DNA of 64,000 bases from Arthrobacter cheniae (GTDB taxonomy: Bacteria > Actinomycetota > Actinomycetes > Actinomycetales > Micrococcaceae), in the NCBI RefSeq assembly GCF_003602275.1, contig NZ_QZVT01000013.1:1-64000 (forward strand). The letters run 5' to 3'. Of this stretch, positions 63,582 to 64,000 are shown piece by piece. The position numbers and the translations under genes are program-made. The notes under the pieces are model-generated. The model was not told where the DNA came from and made no database searches. It saw only the letters and a list, made by a program, of their open reading frames with translations. Position 1 is the first letter of the stretch; each line of letters starts with the position of its first letter.

Positions 63582-64000
63582 TCAGCCGTGTTCGACAGGG
63601 AGCCACAGCTCGCAGGTGGCCGTGCTGAAATCGTCGGCACGGTCGAGGATCGCGACGATCGACGGGCCCGGGCGCAGACGCCACGGATTGGAGGGAAACC
63701 ACTCCGTGGCAGTCGCCGCCCAGAAGGATTGCAGAGTAGCCGGGTACTCGCCCTCGGTACGGAACACCGCCCATGTACCGGCGGGAACCTCGATCGCGTG
63801 GAGATCCTCCGGTAGCCCGGCTGTCGCGGTGATCGCGACACCGTGCAGGTAGGTCAGCTCACTGCCTTCGGCGTAGTCGGGATCGACGTCGGCACTCACC
63901 TGCAGCAGACCGGCCGGCTCGGTGTTGCCCAGCCCTTTGAGTCGGTCGTGCTCCTCGGCCGGCAAGGACGCGATGTGCGCCTGGATATGTGGATTGATGC
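63582..64000 (-). CDS. GyrI-like/effector-binding domain protein, 5' end outside window
   Basis: Partial: the frame stays open to the window edge (INPHIQAHIASLPAEEHDRL). The visible C-terminal part is a GyrI-like small-molecule-binding domain: PAGLLQVSADVDPDY, AIEVPAGTWAVFRTEGEYPA, LQSFWAATATEWFPSNPWRL, then ATCELWLPVE. Such domains stand alone or follow an AraC- or MerR-type DNA-binding domain, which here would lie beyond the window. Cytoplasmic. Confidence 0.75.
   Translation of the reverse strand, partial: INPHIQAHIASLPAEEHDRLKGLGNTEPAGLLQVSADVDPDYAEGSELTYLHGVAITATAGLPEDLHAIEVPAGTWAVFRTEGEYPATLQSFWAATATEWFPSNPWRLRPGPSIVAILDRADDFSTATCELWLPVEHG

Overview
The window is high-GC actinobacterial DNA. 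Codon use strongly favours G/C in third position. GTG starts are common, at least one start is TTG, and several transcripts look leaderless. A DUF4193 gene, a hexulose-6-phosphate synthase, GAF/ANTAR-type signalling genes and actinobacterial operator styles suggest a soil or plant-surface member of the Micrococcaceae (Arthrobacter sensu lato). That placement is inference. No rRNA, tRNA or CRISPR array was seen. The region is accessory in character: short catabolic operons with their own regulators, separated by many gene relics.

0-12 kb: a hexulose-6-phosphate synthase gene with a strong terminator, then a broken alcohol dehydrogenase. Next comes a minus-strand rhamnoside/glucoside module: a secreted GH3 beta-glucosidase, an ABC sugar importer (lipoprotein plus two permeases), a GH78 alpha-L-rhamnosidase and a LacI repressor. 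Matching LacI-type palindromes precede both transcription units. The module lies between two dif-like sequences. The one at 12185-12212 is a near-perfect actinobacterial dif; the one at 1915-1942 is degenerate and in the same orientation. This resembles an integrative element that used Xer recombination, or at least marks the chromosome terminus.

12-24 kb: a decayed YhcG/DUF1016 nuclease gene, a DUF4193 gene, then an amine/agmatine-type catabolic locus. On the minus strand are a TetR gene, an MFS transporter and an amidohydrolase. On the plus strand are a flavin amine oxidase, an APC permease, an agmatine deiminase and an amidase. Near-identical TetR-type palindromes sit before both arms, so the locus is probably one regulon.

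24-36 kb: small single genes (VOC proteins, peptidase E-like, MORN/YwqK-like, dihydrofolate reductase-like, a DNA/RNA non-specific endonuclease, an HxlR/VOC pair with a perfect operator, PfkB, a P2-type cation ATPase, a zinc alcohol dehydrogenase) and fragments of a resolvase, an ECF sigma factor and a CsbD protein.

36-48 kb: a NatAB-like ABC exporter, a membrane-anchored alpha/beta hydrolase, a bactofilin-like membrane protein, an orphan lycopene cyclase, an intact GAF protein, and a STAS-like protein divergent from a TetR regulator with a perfect palindrome between them. ANTAR and GAF relics are scattered nearby.

48-64 kb: a serine recombinase with related short repeats, a few enzyme and lipoprotein genes, and a MerR-cupin-alcohol dehydrogenase operon. 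There follow an acetyltransferase, a decayed SRAP gene, a two-gene unit pairing a Tat-type Ig-like protein with a large signal-less multicopper oxidase, a transposase relic, another VOC gene, a broken conserved gene and a GyrI-like gene running off the end.
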